Notes: a model not told the origin generated them from the letters alone. 38,858 nt of DNA from an uncultured Roseateles sp. (GCA_946480605.1 CAMLKW010000014.1:1-38858), one strand, 5' to 3'. Counted from the first letter of the stretch, positions 17,312-25,128 are shown. Translations and numbers: made by a program.

Positions 17312-18754
17312 TCAGTTCCCGAAGTAGCAGGCGTCCAGCTTTGTCGCGAGGCCGCCACTGCTGGGCTTGATCTGGCCGGTGGCGTAGCTGACCTGGCCGC
17401 GCTCGGCGGTGTAGGCCAGCTCGATGTCGATCTGCACCGTGTCGCTGCCCGAGGGCGACTGCGCGGTGGCCGTCCAGACCCAGTCGCGCGCGCCGGTCAG
17501 CGCGGCATAGACCGACTGACGCGAAGCGCTGCTGCCGTCGCGGTTGCCGCTGCTGGCAGTGCCGGCGCCGCCGTCGAACTGCGCCGTGTAGCTGCGCCCG
17601 CCGGCGTTCAGCGTGGCCGTGCCGTCGCCGCCCACGCTCAGGCTGCAGGCGGCGGTGGCCGTCTGCGGGTACAGCAGCGTGCCGGCCACCTGGCCGGCGT
17701 GCGTGGCCAGCAGCCAGGCCGGCAGCTCGCCGGCGGCCAGGCCGCTGGACTTGACCGGCAGCGGCGGCGTGGCCGACAGCGCCATGGCCAGCGGCGTGGC
17801 CGACTTGAAGCCGATGGCGCACTTGTCCAGCACACCGCCCATCTCCACCAGCGCCAGCCGGCCGGCATAGCCGGTCAGTGCCACGCCCTGGCCGGCGCTG
17901 ACGATGTTGACGCCGAAGGCCATCGAGTTGGAGGGCATCTGGACCCAGGTGTCGCTCGCCTCGCCATTCAGCGCGGCGGTCTGCGTGCTGCCGTTCATCG
18001 TGGCCGTCACCTGGCCGTCGGCGGCGATGCTCACCGAGCAGGGGCCGGCCGTGCTGCGGCCGTAGTAGCTGCCGGCCAGCCAGGCCAGCGCGTCGTTGGG
18101 CGCCACGGCCCGCGTGGTGGGGGCGGCGGCGGCAAAGGCGGCGTAGCTCGTGTAGCCGCTGGCCGGCGCGGGCGCCGGGGCCGCCGCGTTGCGGGCCGTG
18201 CGGCCCTGCAGATAGCGGCCGGCGCTGCCGAGGTCGGTGCCCGACACGTAGAGGCCGTTGAAGGCCGGCGAGAAGAAGTCGACGTGGCGCTGCGCGTCGA
18301 TGACGGCCACCACGCCGATGACCTGGCCGGCTGCATCGGTGTTCTCGCAGACGGCCGTGACCGTCGCGTTCGCGGCCGTGCTGCCGGCCAGGCCGGCGTC
18401 CGGCGTGTAGCCGATCACGTCGCCCGACAGCTGCAGCGTGGCGCCGCCCAGCTCGCTGAAGGTGCTGCCGTCGAACACCCGCACGGCATAGCTGCCCGCG
18501 AAGGGCTGCAGCGCGCCGAGCTGCAGCGTCTTCTGCGTGCCGCAGGCGGAAGGGGCGGGCGCCGGCGCGGGTGCTGGCGCAGGTGCAGGTGCAGGTGCAG
18601 GTGCAGGTGCAGGTGCAGGTGCAGGTGCAGGTGCGGCGGCCACGACGGGTGGCGGCGCGGCCTCGTCGCCGCCACCGCCGCCGCAGGCGCACAGCGCCGT
18701 GGTCAGCAACAGGGACAGCGGGGCGGGAATCAGGGGGCGGGGTGCGGGGCGCAT
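17312..18754 (-). CDS. lipoprotein with Pro/Ala repeat linker
   Basis: A 480-residue protein beginning with a lipoprotein signal (LLLTTALCAC, lipid-bearing cysteine at about 22-24, followed by GGGGGD). A rigid Pro-Ala repeat of about 30 residues follows, then a large beta-rich region with several repeats of the form CSVSIAADGQVTATMNG and CSLSVGGDGTATLNAGG, each with an internal Cys pattern. I do not recognise a named domain. Ending 14 nt upstream of the kinase start, it is co-transcribed with the kinase and divergent from the ECF sigma gene. The linker would hold the domains away from the membrane, so it may be a surface sensor or a target of the module. Confidence 0.8.
   Translation of the reverse strand: MRPAPRPLIPAPLSLLLTTALCACGGGGGDEAAPPPVVAAAPAPAPAPAPAPAPAPAPAPAPAPAPAPSACGTQKTLQLGALQPFAGSYAVRVFDGSTFSELGGATLQLSGDVIGYTPDAGLAGSTAANATVTAVCENTDAAGQVIGVVAVIDAQRHVDFFSPAFNGLYVSGTDLGSAGRYLQGRTARNAAAPAPAPASGYTSYAAFAAAAPTTRAVAPNDALAWLAGSYYGRSTAGPCSVSIAADGQVTATMNGSTQTAALNGEASDTWVQMPSNSMAFGVNIVSAGQGVALTGYAGRLALVEMGGVLDKCAIGFKSATPLAMALSATPPLPVKSSGLAAGELPAWLLATHAGQVAGTLLYPQTATAACSLSVGGDGTATLNAGGRSYTAQFDGGAGTASSGNRDGSSASRQSVYAALTGARDWVWTATAQSPSGSDTVQIDIELAYTAERGQVSYATGQIKPSSGGLATKLDACYFGN
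18579..18634 (-). repeat. hexanucleotide tandem repeat encoding the Pro-Ala linker
   Basis: Nine perfect tandem copies of GCAGGT (plus-strand) run from 18579 to 18632 and continue into degenerate copies on the left (from about 18561). They code for alternating Pro-Ala in the lipoprotein linker. Because the unit is 6 nt, gain or loss of copies changes the linker length without shifting frame. Confidence 0.95.
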
Positions 18755-18862
18755 GGGTGTCCTCCTCGGGGCGCGAAACAGGGGTCTGTCTGCTTACGCA
18801 GCGCCGCGCGCCCAAAAGGCTCATCGAGGGCTCATGGCCTGCCGCTAGGATTCGTGCGCCCC

Positions 18863-19432
18863 ATGACTCAAGACCTGCCCCTCGTCGATGTGACCGCCTG
18901 GCTGGCCCAGCAGCCGCCGGACGCCGCCGGCGTGGGCGACCGGCTGTTCGCCACGCTGTACGACGAGCTGCGCCGCATGGCGCGCAGCCACATGCGCCAC
19001 GAGGGCGGTGACCACACGCTGTCGGCCACGGCGCTGTCGCACGAGGCCTGGTTCCGGCTGGCCGCGCAGACGCGCACGCAGTGGCGCAACCGCGGCCACT
19101 TCCTGGCGGTGGCGTCGATGATGATGCGGCGCATCCTCGTCAACCATGAGCTGGCCCGCCGCGCCGACAAGCGCGCCGCCGAGCTGCAGCCGCTGACGCT
19201 GTCGGGCCTGGAGCAGCTGGCCCTGCCGCCGGACCGCGACGTGGTGGCCGTGCACGAGGCGCTGCTGGCGCTGGAGCGGGTGGACCCGCGCGCCGCCCGC
19301 GGCGTGGAGCTGCGCTTCTTCGGCGGGCTGGAGAACGAGGAGATCGCCGAGGTGCTGGGCGTGTCGCTGGCCACCGTCAAGCGCGACTGGGCGCTGGCGC
19401 GCAGCTGGCTGCATCGCGAGCTGCTCGGCTAG
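18863..19432 (+). CDS. ECF-type RNA polymerase sigma factor
   Basis: A 189-residue sigma factor of the ECF class usually found beside Ser/Thr kinases (Sigma70_ECF type). Region 2 covers FATLYDELRRMARSHM to HFLAVASMMMRRILVNHEL, and region 4 contains the helix-turn-helix NEEIAEVLGVSLATVKRDW followed by a basic end helix. ATG at 18863 is the first start near the domain. It is divergent from the lipoprotein-kinase operon with a shared upstream region of 108 nt, so it may control that promoter and its own. No anti-sigma gene is adjacent; kinase control of the sigma factor is the usual hypothesis for this class. It overlaps the pbpC stop by 4 nt. Confidence 0.93.
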   Translation: MTQDLPLVDVTAWLAQQPPDAAGVGDRLFATLYDELRRMARSHMRHEGGDHTLSATALSHEAWFRLAAQTRTQWRNRGHFLAVASMMMRRILVNHELARRADKRAAELQPLTLSGLEQLALPPDRDVVAVHEALLALERVDPRAARGVELRFFGGLENEEIAEVLGVSLATVKRDWALARSWLHRELLG

Positions 19433-21756
19433 CGCGCCGACTGCACCTCGAAGCCCACCCGCGCCCAGCGTCCGCGGCCGTCCAGCGCGGTCAGCGCGTG
19501 GCGGCCGGGTTGCTTGAGCGTCAGCACCTGCACGCCCTCGCCATCGCCGGCCAGCTGGCCGTTCAGCAGCCAGGTCACGCCCTGCTGGGCGCCGACGGCC
19601 TGCAGGCGCAGCGTCACCTCGGCCCGGCCCGGCGTGGGGCGCAGCACGCTGCCGGGCTCCAGCCCGACGATGCGCAAGACCTGGCCCTGCGGCGTGCGTG
19701 GCGCGCAGCCCGGCGCCCAGGGCAGGCGCTCGACCGGGTCCAGCTGCGCGGCGTCCAGGAAGGGGCCCAGCAGCGTGGGCCAGCGCACGGCCTCGGTGCG
19801 AATGGCGTCGGGCGCGCAGTCGGGCCGCACGCGCTGGCCGGCATGGGTCCAGGCGGCGGTGACCAGGCCGCCGGGCTGCAGCCGGTCGGGCAGCGTGGGC
19901 GGCACGGCGCCGTCCAGCGTCCAGGCCAGGCGCTGCTGCAGGCAGTGGGCCGCCGGCGTGGTGGCTTCGGCCGTGCCCAGCGGCCAGCAGATGGGCACGG
20001 CGCGCACCGTGTCGGGCTGGCGGCGCGGGGCCAGTTGTTGCCGGGCCTCGGCCGGGCCCAGCGCGGCGGCGATGTCGCGCAGCAGCGGCGCCGAGGTGTT
20101 GGCGCCGAAGTGACCGGGGTTGGGCGTGCCGTCGGGCCGGCCCACCCACACGCCCAGCGTGTAGCGGTCCGTCACGCCGATGGCCCAGGCGTCGCGGAAG
20201 CCGAAGCTGGTGCCGGTCTTCCACGCGACGCGCTGGCTGCTCTCGCGGAACGGGTTGCCGGGCCGGCCGCCGCTTTCCAGGATCTCACGCACGATGAAGG
20301 CGGCGCCCTCGCTCATCAGCCGCGTCTCGTGCAGCGGCTCGGTCGGCAGCAGCCGCGGCCGGCCGGCCAGGCCGCCACGGGCCAGCGCCGTGTAGGCGCC
20401 CACCAGCTCCTCCAGCGAGGTGCTGCCGCCGCCCAGGATGAGGCTGAGGTTGGGCGCCGCGTTGGCCGGCATGCGCAGCCGCAGCCCGGCGTGGCGCAGC
20501 CGGCCGGCAAAGCGCTCGGGGCCCAGGCGCTCCAGCAGGTCCACGGCGGGCACGTTGAGCGAGCGCTGCAGCGCCTCGGCCACGCTGACCGGGCCGGAGA
20601 AGTCGGCCTGGAAGTTGCCCGGCGCATAGCCGCCGAAGTTCTGCGGCGCGTCGATCAGCAGGCTCTCGGAATGGACGAGCCCTTCGTCCAGCGCCAGCGC
20701 GTACAGGAAGGGCTTCAGCGTGGAGCCGGGCGAGCGCAGCGCGCGCACCATGTCCACATGGGCGCCACGCTTGGCATCGCTGAAGTCGGCCGAGCCCACG
20801 TAGCCGCGCACTTCCAGCGTGCGGTTGTCTACCACCAGCGCGGCCATGGAGTTGGCCTCGGGCAGCGTGTTCAGCCGATCGGCCAGCAACTGCTCCAGCC
20901 GTGCCTGCAGGCCGGCGTCCAGCGTGGTTTGGATGACGGCCTCGCGCTTGCCCTCGCGCCTGGCCTGCTGGCGCAGCCGCTCGGCCGCCAACGGCGCCAG
21001 CCAGCGCGCGCGCAGCGGCGGCGCGAACACGCGCTCCAGCTTGGCGTCGGCCACTTCCGCCGAGCTCCAGACGCTCAGCGTCTGCATGCGCGTCAGCACC
21101 TTGTCGCGCGCGCTCTGCGCCGCCTGCACGGCGCGGTCGGGGCGCAAGCGCGTGGGCGACTGCGGCAGCGCGACCAGCAGCGCCGCCTCGGCATGCGACA
21201 GGTCGGCCGCGGGCTTGCCGAGGTAGGCGCGGCTGGCCGTCTCCACGCCCTCCAGCGGGCCGCCCATGGGCGCGAGGTTCAGGTACAGGGCCAGGATCTC
21301 GCGCTTGCTCAGGTGCAGCTCCAGCTGCAGCGCGCGGGCGATCTGGCGCGCCTTGGCGGGGATGCTGCGGCCGGCGGCCTGATCGTCGACGAGGCGCGCC
21401 ACCTGCATCGTCAGCGTGGACCCGCCTGACACGATGCGGCCATGCCGCGCCCACTGCCAGGCCGCACGCGCCAGCGCGGCGGGGTTGACGCCCGGATGCC
21501 AGTGGAACCAGCGGTCCTCGTAGTGCAGCAGCGCCTGCAGGTACAGCGGCGACACGGCCTCGGGCGTCGTCGGGTGGCGCTGCGCGCCGTCTTCGCTGGC
21601 CCAGCTGCGCAGCGGCGTGCCGTCGGCGGCGAGGACCGTCAGCGTGGGGGCGGTGGCGGTGGGTTCGGGCAGCGAGCAGGCGAAGTCGATCACCAGCACC
21701 GCCGTCAGCAGCGCGGCGACGCCCAGCTCGACGCGGCGCAGGCGGCTGGGCTTCAT
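19429..21756 (-). CDS. pbpC: penicillin-binding protein 1C
   Basis: A 775-residue bifunctional peptidoglycan synthase. A membrane anchor (about 10-28) is followed by the transglycosylase domain, with catalytic Glu80 in HYEDRWF and GGSTLTMQ (111-118). The transpeptidase domain has STLK (Ser345, Lys348), SLN (399-401) and KTGTS (513-517). The C-terminal BiPBP-type domain (about 690-775) is typical of PBP1C. Both active sites are complete, and length is normal for the family. In Escherichia coli pbpC lies beside the alpha-2-macroglobulin gene yfhM; here its usual partner is about 3.4 kb upstream with accessory genes between. Confidence 0.95.
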   Translation of the reverse strand: MKPSRLRRVELGVAALLTAVLVIDFACSLPEPTATAPTLTVLAADGTPLRSWASEDGAQRHPTTPEAVSPLYLQALLHYEDRWFHWHPGVNPAALARAAWQWARHGRIVSGGSTLTMQVARLVDDQAAGRSIPAKARQIARALQLELHLSKREILALYLNLAPMGGPLEGVETASRAYLGKPAADLSHAEAALLVALPQSPTRLRPDRAVQAAQSARDKVLTRMQTLSVWSSAEVADAKLERVFAPPLRARWLAPLAAERLRQQARREGKREAVIQTTLDAGLQARLEQLLADRLNTLPEANSMAALVVDNRTLEVRGYVGSADFSDAKRGAHVDMVRALRSPGSTLKPFLYALALDEGLVHSESLLIDAPQNFGGYAPGNFQADFSGPVSVAEALQRSLNVPAVDLLERLGPERFAGRLRHAGLRLRMPANAAPNLSLILGGGSTSLEELVGAYTALARGGLAGRPRLLPTEPLHETRLMSEGAAFIVREILESGGRPGNPFRESSQRVAWKTGTSFGFRDAWAIGVTDRYTLGVWVGRPDGTPNPGHFGANTSAPLLRDIAAALGPAEARQQLAPRRQPDTVRAVPICWPLGTAEATTPAAHCLQQRLAWTLDGAVPPTLPDRLQPGGLVTAAWTHAGQRVRPDCAPDAIRTEAVRWPTLLGPFLDAAQLDPVERLPWAPGCAPRTPQGQVLRIVGLEPGSVLRPTPGRAEVTLRLQAVGAQQGVTWLLNGQLAGDGEGVQVLTLKQPGRHALTALDGRGRWARVGFEVQSAR

Positions 21757-21769
21757 GGCCGGTGGACGT

Positions 21770-22150
21770 TCAGCGCGGGCTGGATGCCGCGCGCGCGGCG
21801 CGCAGGGTTTGCAGCTCGGCCGTCAGCCACTGGGCGCTCTCGACCGGCGCCTTGCCGGCGCAGCGCACCCGATATGGCTTGCCGCTCATGCTGCTGCTGG
21901 ACGCGCCGCGGGCGATGAACTGCTCGGCGGTGGTCACCATGTCCTTGCCTTCCAGATAGTCCAGCTTCTTCAGCAGATGGCCCTTGGCCTCGGTGCCGGA
22001 GTACCAGCTGCCGTTGCGGTTGAACTCGCAGCCGGAGGATTGCAGGCGGGCGAGCAGCGCGTCGACCTCGGCGCGGGCGGTCGGGGGCAGCGGGGCGGCG
22101 CTGGTGGTTGCCGCCGCGAGCGACAGCAGCAGGGCGAGGGCAGCACGCAT
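21770..22150 (-). CDS. DUF5329 family exported protein
   Basis: A 126-residue exported protein with signal peptide MRAALALLLSLAAATTSA. The mature part matches the DUF5329 pattern as I know it: LLARLQSSGCEFNRNGSWY, HLLKKLDYL, AEQFIARGASSSSMSG and PYRVRC, with two cysteines that may pair. Function unknown. Its ATG overlaps the stop of the GNAT gene by one base (TGATG). It ends 13 nt before the pbpC start, so it may be transcribed together with pbpC. Confidence 0.78.
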   Translation of the reverse strand: MRAALALLLSLAAATTSAAPLPPTARAEVDALLARLQSSGCEFNRNGSWYSGTEAKGHLLKKLDYLEGKDMVTTAEQFIARGASSSSMSGKPYRVRCAGKAPVESAQWLTAELQTLRAARAASSPR

Positions 22151-22617
22151 CAGGACAAAGCCTCCACGCGGCGGTTGTACGCGAGGAACACATCGTCGCG
22201 CACCCAGCCCAGAGATTCGTACAGCGACTGCGCGGCGTGGTTGGTGCGGGCGGTGGTGAGGTCCATGCGCGCCTTGCCATCCGCCGCCGCGCGGGCCTCG
22301 GCGGCCAGCAGCAGCAGCCGACCCACGCCGGCCTTGCGCGCGCCGGGGCGCACGAAGAGGTCGTACAGCGTGTAGATGGGCTTGGCTTCGACGGAGCAGA
22401 AGGTCGGGTAGAGCTGGGCAAAGCCCATCAGGCCATCGGCGCCTGCATCTGCCACCAGGATGACCGACTCGCGGCGCTGCATGCGCTGGGCGATGAAGTC
22501 CTGCGCCAGCGCGCGGTCGGCGGGTTGCTCGTAGAACTGGCGGTAGAGGTCGAACAGCTCGGCGATGGCGGGGAGGTCGGCGGAGTGAGCGTCGCGGAGG
22601 GGCAGTGCAAAGGACAC
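22150..22617 (-). CDS. GNAT-family N-acetyltransferase
   Basis: A 155-residue cytoplasmic acetyltransferase starting with GTG at 22617. The acetyl-CoA site is LFVRPGARKAGVGRLLL (about residues 85-101), and the end of the fold has TNHAAQSLYESLGW. The acceptor (amine, antibiotic or protein N-terminus) cannot be predicted; the general form resembles the small-molecule and amino-acid acetylating members. It follows the toxin gene by 13 nt and overlaps DUF5329. Confidence 0.88.
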   Translation of the reverse strand: MSFALPLRDAHSADLPAIAELFDLYRQFYEQPADRALAQDFIAQRMQRRESVILVADAGADGLMGFAQLYPTFCSVEAKPIYTLYDLFVRPGARKAGVGRLLLLAAEARAAADGKARMDLTTARTNHAAQSLYESLGWVRDDVFLAYNRRVEALS

Positions 22618-22630
22618 GGTGTTGTGGTTC

Positions 22631-23038
22631 TCAGGAAGTCAGCAGTTCTCCGTGCGGCAGCTTGGCGGCGCCGGCATCGAAGGTCACGAAGCGCGTGCAG
22701 CCCAGGTGAGCGGCGCGGGCATTGAGCAGGCAGTCGGCGAAGTCGGCGCTGGCGTGCTGGGTCCAGATGTAAAGCGCTTCTTCGACCGTGGCCTCATGCT
22801 CGAAGACGACGCCGTCCACTTCCAGCAGGCGGGCGAAGGCGTTGGCGATGGCGGGTTTGTCCAGCCGGTAGCGGCTGCGCAGCACCCATTCGGTTTCCAG
22901 CAATGCACCCAGCAGGATCAGCAGCGGCTCGTCGGAGGCCTCGGCTTGTTCGACAAGGCGAGCGGCGACTGCGAACTGCGCTTCGTCGTCGCGCACCAGC
23001 AGGCGCACGAGGACGTTGGTGTCGATGGCGATGGTCAA
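22631..23038 (-). CDS. vapC: PIN-domain toxin, VapC type
   Basis: A 135-residue PIN-domain ribonuclease of the VapC class. The metal-binding acidic residues are present: D6 in IAIDTNVLVR, E48 in LLETEWVLRS, D99 and D102 in SADFADCLL, and D121 in TFDAGAAKL. Such toxins cleave tRNA or rRNA in the cytoplasm and are held inactive by the partner antitoxin. The gene lies 22 nt after the AbrB-type antitoxin gene in the usual antitoxin-toxin order. All active-site residues look intact, so the pair should be functional. Confidence 0.93.
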   Translation of the reverse strand: MTIAIDTNVLVRLLVRDDEAQFAVAARLVEQAEASDEPLLILLGALLETEWVLRSRYRLDKPAIANAFARLLEVDGVVFEHEATVEEALYIWTQHASADFADCLLNARAAHLGCTRFVTFDAGAAKLPHGELLTS

Positions 23039-23060
23039 CGCGGTAGACCGTCTGAGGCGG

Positions 23061-23285
23061 TCAGGCGCGCATCGGCTTCATGTCGGCCACGTCGACAGAG
23101 GGCTGGCCAGGGCGCGACAGGCTGCCGGCCAGATCCAGCAGGTTGCGCGTCTTGGCACGCATGACCACCGTGCCGTCGCTGAGCGTGGTGAAGGTCAGCT
23201 TGTCGCCGGCCTCCAGGCCCAGTTGCTCACGGATTTCCTTGGGGATGGTGGTCTGGCCTTTGGCGGTGAGGGTGGCGTCGGGCAT
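23061..23285 (-). CDS. vapB: AbrB/SpoVT-type antitoxin, VapB
   Basis: A 74-residue antitoxin with the swapped-hairpin AbrB DNA-binding domain at 1-45 (TLTAKGQTTIPKEIREQLGL then GDKLTF) and a C-terminal tail that should thread into the toxin. An in-frame upstream extension is not supported: AAAGGA is placed correctly before the ATG at 23285. VapB-type antitoxins repress their own operon with the toxin as corepressor. Confidence 0.9.
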   Translation of the reverse strand: MPDATLTAKGQTTIPKEIREQLGLEAGDKLTFTTLSDGTVVMRAKTRNLLDLAGSLSRPGQPSVDVADMKPMRA

Positions 23286-23337
23286 AGGAATTCCTTTCGA
23301 TATGCGTGATCGTAAGGAGTGCCGAGTTGGTGTGCAA
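23286..23337 (-). promoter_or_regulatory. possible vapBC promoter and operator
   Basis: On the minus strand TTGCAC (23332-23337) and TACGAT (23309-23314) are 17 nt apart. The perfect palindrome AGGAATTCCT (23286-23295) covers the ribosome site directly before the antitoxin start and is a candidate binding site for the toxin-antitoxin complex. The boxes match consensus only in part. Confidence 0.4.
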
Positions 23338-23362
23338 GAGCGCTGCGCTGGGGACTTGAAAT

Positions 23363-23372
23363 TTGAGGCCTG
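23363..23372 (+). repeat. left copy of a 10-bp direct repeat flanking the low-GC gene
   Basis: TTGAGGCCTG, followed by C then CCC. The same ten bases recur at 24607-24616, followed by A then CCC. The pair brackets the low-GC PEP-CTERM-like gene and its flanks, 1244 nt apart. Confidence 0.5.
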
Positions 23373-23493
23373 CCCCCGGCTTTTGACTCTGCTGCTTGTT
23401 GATCCATCCTCTACGCCCTGCTAACCCTTAACTAGGCGGGCTGGGCACTAAAGCTGTCTGATAGCATCCGGCGAAATTTCACAGGGGGAAACC

Positions 23494-24528
23494 ATGAAAA
23501 AGTTCACAATGAGCGTCTCTGCTGCACTGGCAATCATTCCGATTGCGTCAGGTGCAATGACATTTACGGCTGGCGACTATTACGCAACTACGGGTCAGCT
23601 ACTAGGGCATTTCTCGAAGAGCGGCGCTCTCATTGAAACCATGCCCATTGTCAGCGGCACTCGTCAAGTCTACGGTATCGCATTTAGAGATGAAAACAAC
23701 CTATACGTAGTCACAGACAATTATGGCAGCCATTCGGCCGGGAGCGCTCGTATCGAAGTTCTTAACTCAAAGGGTGAATTGCAATCGGAATTCACAATTA
23801 AGGATTCGTTGAGCTATTCTGCGTCTGGCAGCATTGAATATGATTCCCGCAGCGATAGTTTCTATGTTTCCACCAGCAAGGGGCTTGTTCAATACGGAGC
23901 CGATGGTTCCTCCAAGCCGGCAACACAGGATTACGGCACCATTGGGCAACGATCTTTCGCGTCGATAGCAGATGGCAGCTTTGTCACAATAAACTCCTCT
24001 CTATTGCGATACGACAGTTCCGGAAAAAAAGTTGGCACTGTGCCGACCAATATTGAAGATCCGCAACGCTTGATCGACAATAGCTGGAGTATGAATCACG
24101 TAATGGGCATTGCAAACGTCGCTTTCGACCCACTTTCAGACACGCTCTATGTTACGGCCAGCGGCTATTCAGGTTTCTATGATAAGGTCATGGCATTTGA
24201 CGGGGTGTCAAATGTTCTGAAGGGAATTTCTGAATTTGGCTTGAACACTGATATGGTTGTCGCGCCCGATGGGAGAATTCTCCTCGGGTCTGGCTGGGGA
24301 AGTATGGGAATATTTGAGATGTCTGCGACCGGTCTACAACGTATTGCCCTTGCAGACAGTATGCCCAACCAAGCTGGATATGGGCAACGATATGTTGCTG
24401 CAATACCGATGTCGGCGCCTGTACCTGAGCTCACGAGTTTCAGCATGCTCCTTATTGGCCTCCTGTGCCTTTTGGCCCGCGGACGCGTACTTACGCTTAC
24501 GCGACTACGTCGGAATGTTGGAAGCTGA
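23494..24528 (+). CDS. exported beta-propeller-like protein with PEP-CTERM-like sorting tail
   Basis: A 344-residue exported protein. It has a signal peptide (MKKFTMSVSAALAIIPIASG), then repeated short strand blocks such as VYGIAFRDENNLYVVTDN, GSIEYDSRSDSFYVST and VAFDPLSDTLYVTASG that suggest a beta-propeller of YVTN type. The tail begins VPELTSFS, then a hydrophobic helix MLLIGLLCLLA and a basic end with RLRR, an arrangement like PEP-CTERM signals used by exosortase, although PEL replaces PEP and the basic end is set further from the helix than usual. A good ribosome site (AGGGGG) precedes the ATG. Base composition is clearly AT-richer than all neighbours and codons are unlike theirs, so recent transfer is likely. 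No exosortase gene is in the window. Confidence 0.72.
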   Translation: MKKFTMSVSAALAIIPIASGAMTFTAGDYYATTGQLLGHFSKSGALIETMPIVSGTRQVYGIAFRDENNLYVVTDNYGSHSAGSARIEVLNSKGELQSEFTIKDSLSYSASGSIEYDSRSDSFYVSTSKGLVQYGADGSSKPATQDYGTIGQRSFASIADGSFVTINSSLLRYDSSGKKVGTVPTNIEDPQRLIDNSWSMNHVMGIANVAFDPLSDTLYVTASGYSGFYDKVMAFDGVSNVLKGISEFGLNTDMVVAPDGRILLGSGWGSMGIFEMSATGLQRIALADSMPNQAGYGQRYVAAIPMSAPVPELTSFSMLLIGLLCLLARGRVLTLTRLRRNVGS

Positions 24529-24532
24529 GTAG

Positions 24533-24565
24533 GCTGGGGTGAGCATTGCGAACCCCAGCGTCTTT
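24533..24565 (+). terminator. terminator of the PEP-CTERM-like gene
   Basis: GCTGGGGT (24533-24540) and ACCCCAGC (24552-24559) form a perfect 8-bp stem with an 11-nt loop, beginning 4 nt after the stop codon, followed by GTCTTT. The U-tract is short. Confidence 0.65.
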
Positions 24566-24592
24566 GCACTGGAGCTACCGGGCTGGTCGGTT

Positions 24593-25128
24593 CTAAGCGA
24601 ACAGTATTGAGGCCTGACCCAAAAGCTCGCGCAGCGCATCGAAGACTTGCTTGAGCTGGGCGCGCGTGTTGCGGCTGAACGTGTCGTGGCTCTGAGCTAG
24701 CCCCTCGGTCTTGTCTTTCAGTTCGGCCAGGCGCTGCGCGAGGTCAGCGTGCGTCGTGGCCAGGGCGCGCACCCTCACAAAGGTGCGCATGATCTCGATG
24801 TTCACCGCGACGGCGCGCGGGCTTGAGAGAACCGAAGACAGCATCGCCACACCCTGCTCTGTGAAGGCGTAGGGCGCGGTGCGCCTGCCACCGCGGCCGG
24901 GCGGGCTGCCGACGTTTGAGGTCACAGACTGTGACCCAAAGCGGCGAACTCCTCGGCCGAGAGCTGGAACATGAAATCCTCCGGGAACCTGGCCGCGTTG
25001 CGCTTCACGGCTTGCACCAAGGCCTTGGTAGGCACGCCGTAGAGCTCAGCCAGGTCGGCATCGATCATCACCCGCTGCTCGCGCAGCGTGAGGATGCGGC
25101 TGCCGATGAGAGGCTGAAGGGCGGTCAC
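24593..25128 (-). pseudogene. ORF6N-domain protein, frameshifted
   Basis: Two reading frames together make one ORF6N-domain protein, a family of phage antirepressor-like DNA-binding proteins. The first part starts with GTG at 25128 and reads [34 protein letters not shown] up to SAEEFAALG, then runs into a stop at 24922. The second part continues the family sequence in the next frame from about 24934 ([28 protein letters not shown], then a coiled-coil). The total of 536 nt is one base short of a whole number of codons, consistent with loss of one base in the GGG run at 24935-24937 or a sequencing error. The start overlaps the alpha-2-macroglobulin stop (GTGA). The C-terminus looks replaced at the repeat boundary. 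Confidence 0.8.
24607..24616 (+). repeat. right copy of the 10-bp direct repeat
   Basis: TTGAGGCCTG again, followed by ACCC. It lies inside the last codons of the minus-strand ORF6N gene, where the protein end ([10 protein letters not shown]) no longer looks like the family, so the element boundary may have replaced the original C-terminus. Confidence 0.5.

Noticed and set aside
14661..17327. An 888-codon open frame on the plus strand opposite the kinase gene
   Set aside because: It is a frame left open by high GC content; the opposite strand codes a kinase with all catalytic motifs, and this frame has no recognisable domain and repetitive Gln/Arg/Ala composition.
18561..18634. The tandem array as a possible CRISPR
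   Set aside because: Units are 6 nt with no spacers and lie in a coding linker.
17298..18824. An N-terminal extension of the kinase to 1381 residues
   Set aside because: The extension overlaps the lipoprotein gene in another frame, is Arg-rich without any domain, and the kinase-family N-terminus begins at 17297.
19498..21429. A 643-codon plus-strand frame opposite pbpC
   Set aside because: Same antisense GC artefact; pbpC has both active sites intact.
23420..23493. A possible sigma54 (TGGCAC-type) promoter before the PEP-CTERM-like gene
   Set aside because: GGGCACTAAAGCTGT lacks the required TTGC element at the right spacing; the similarity is too weak.
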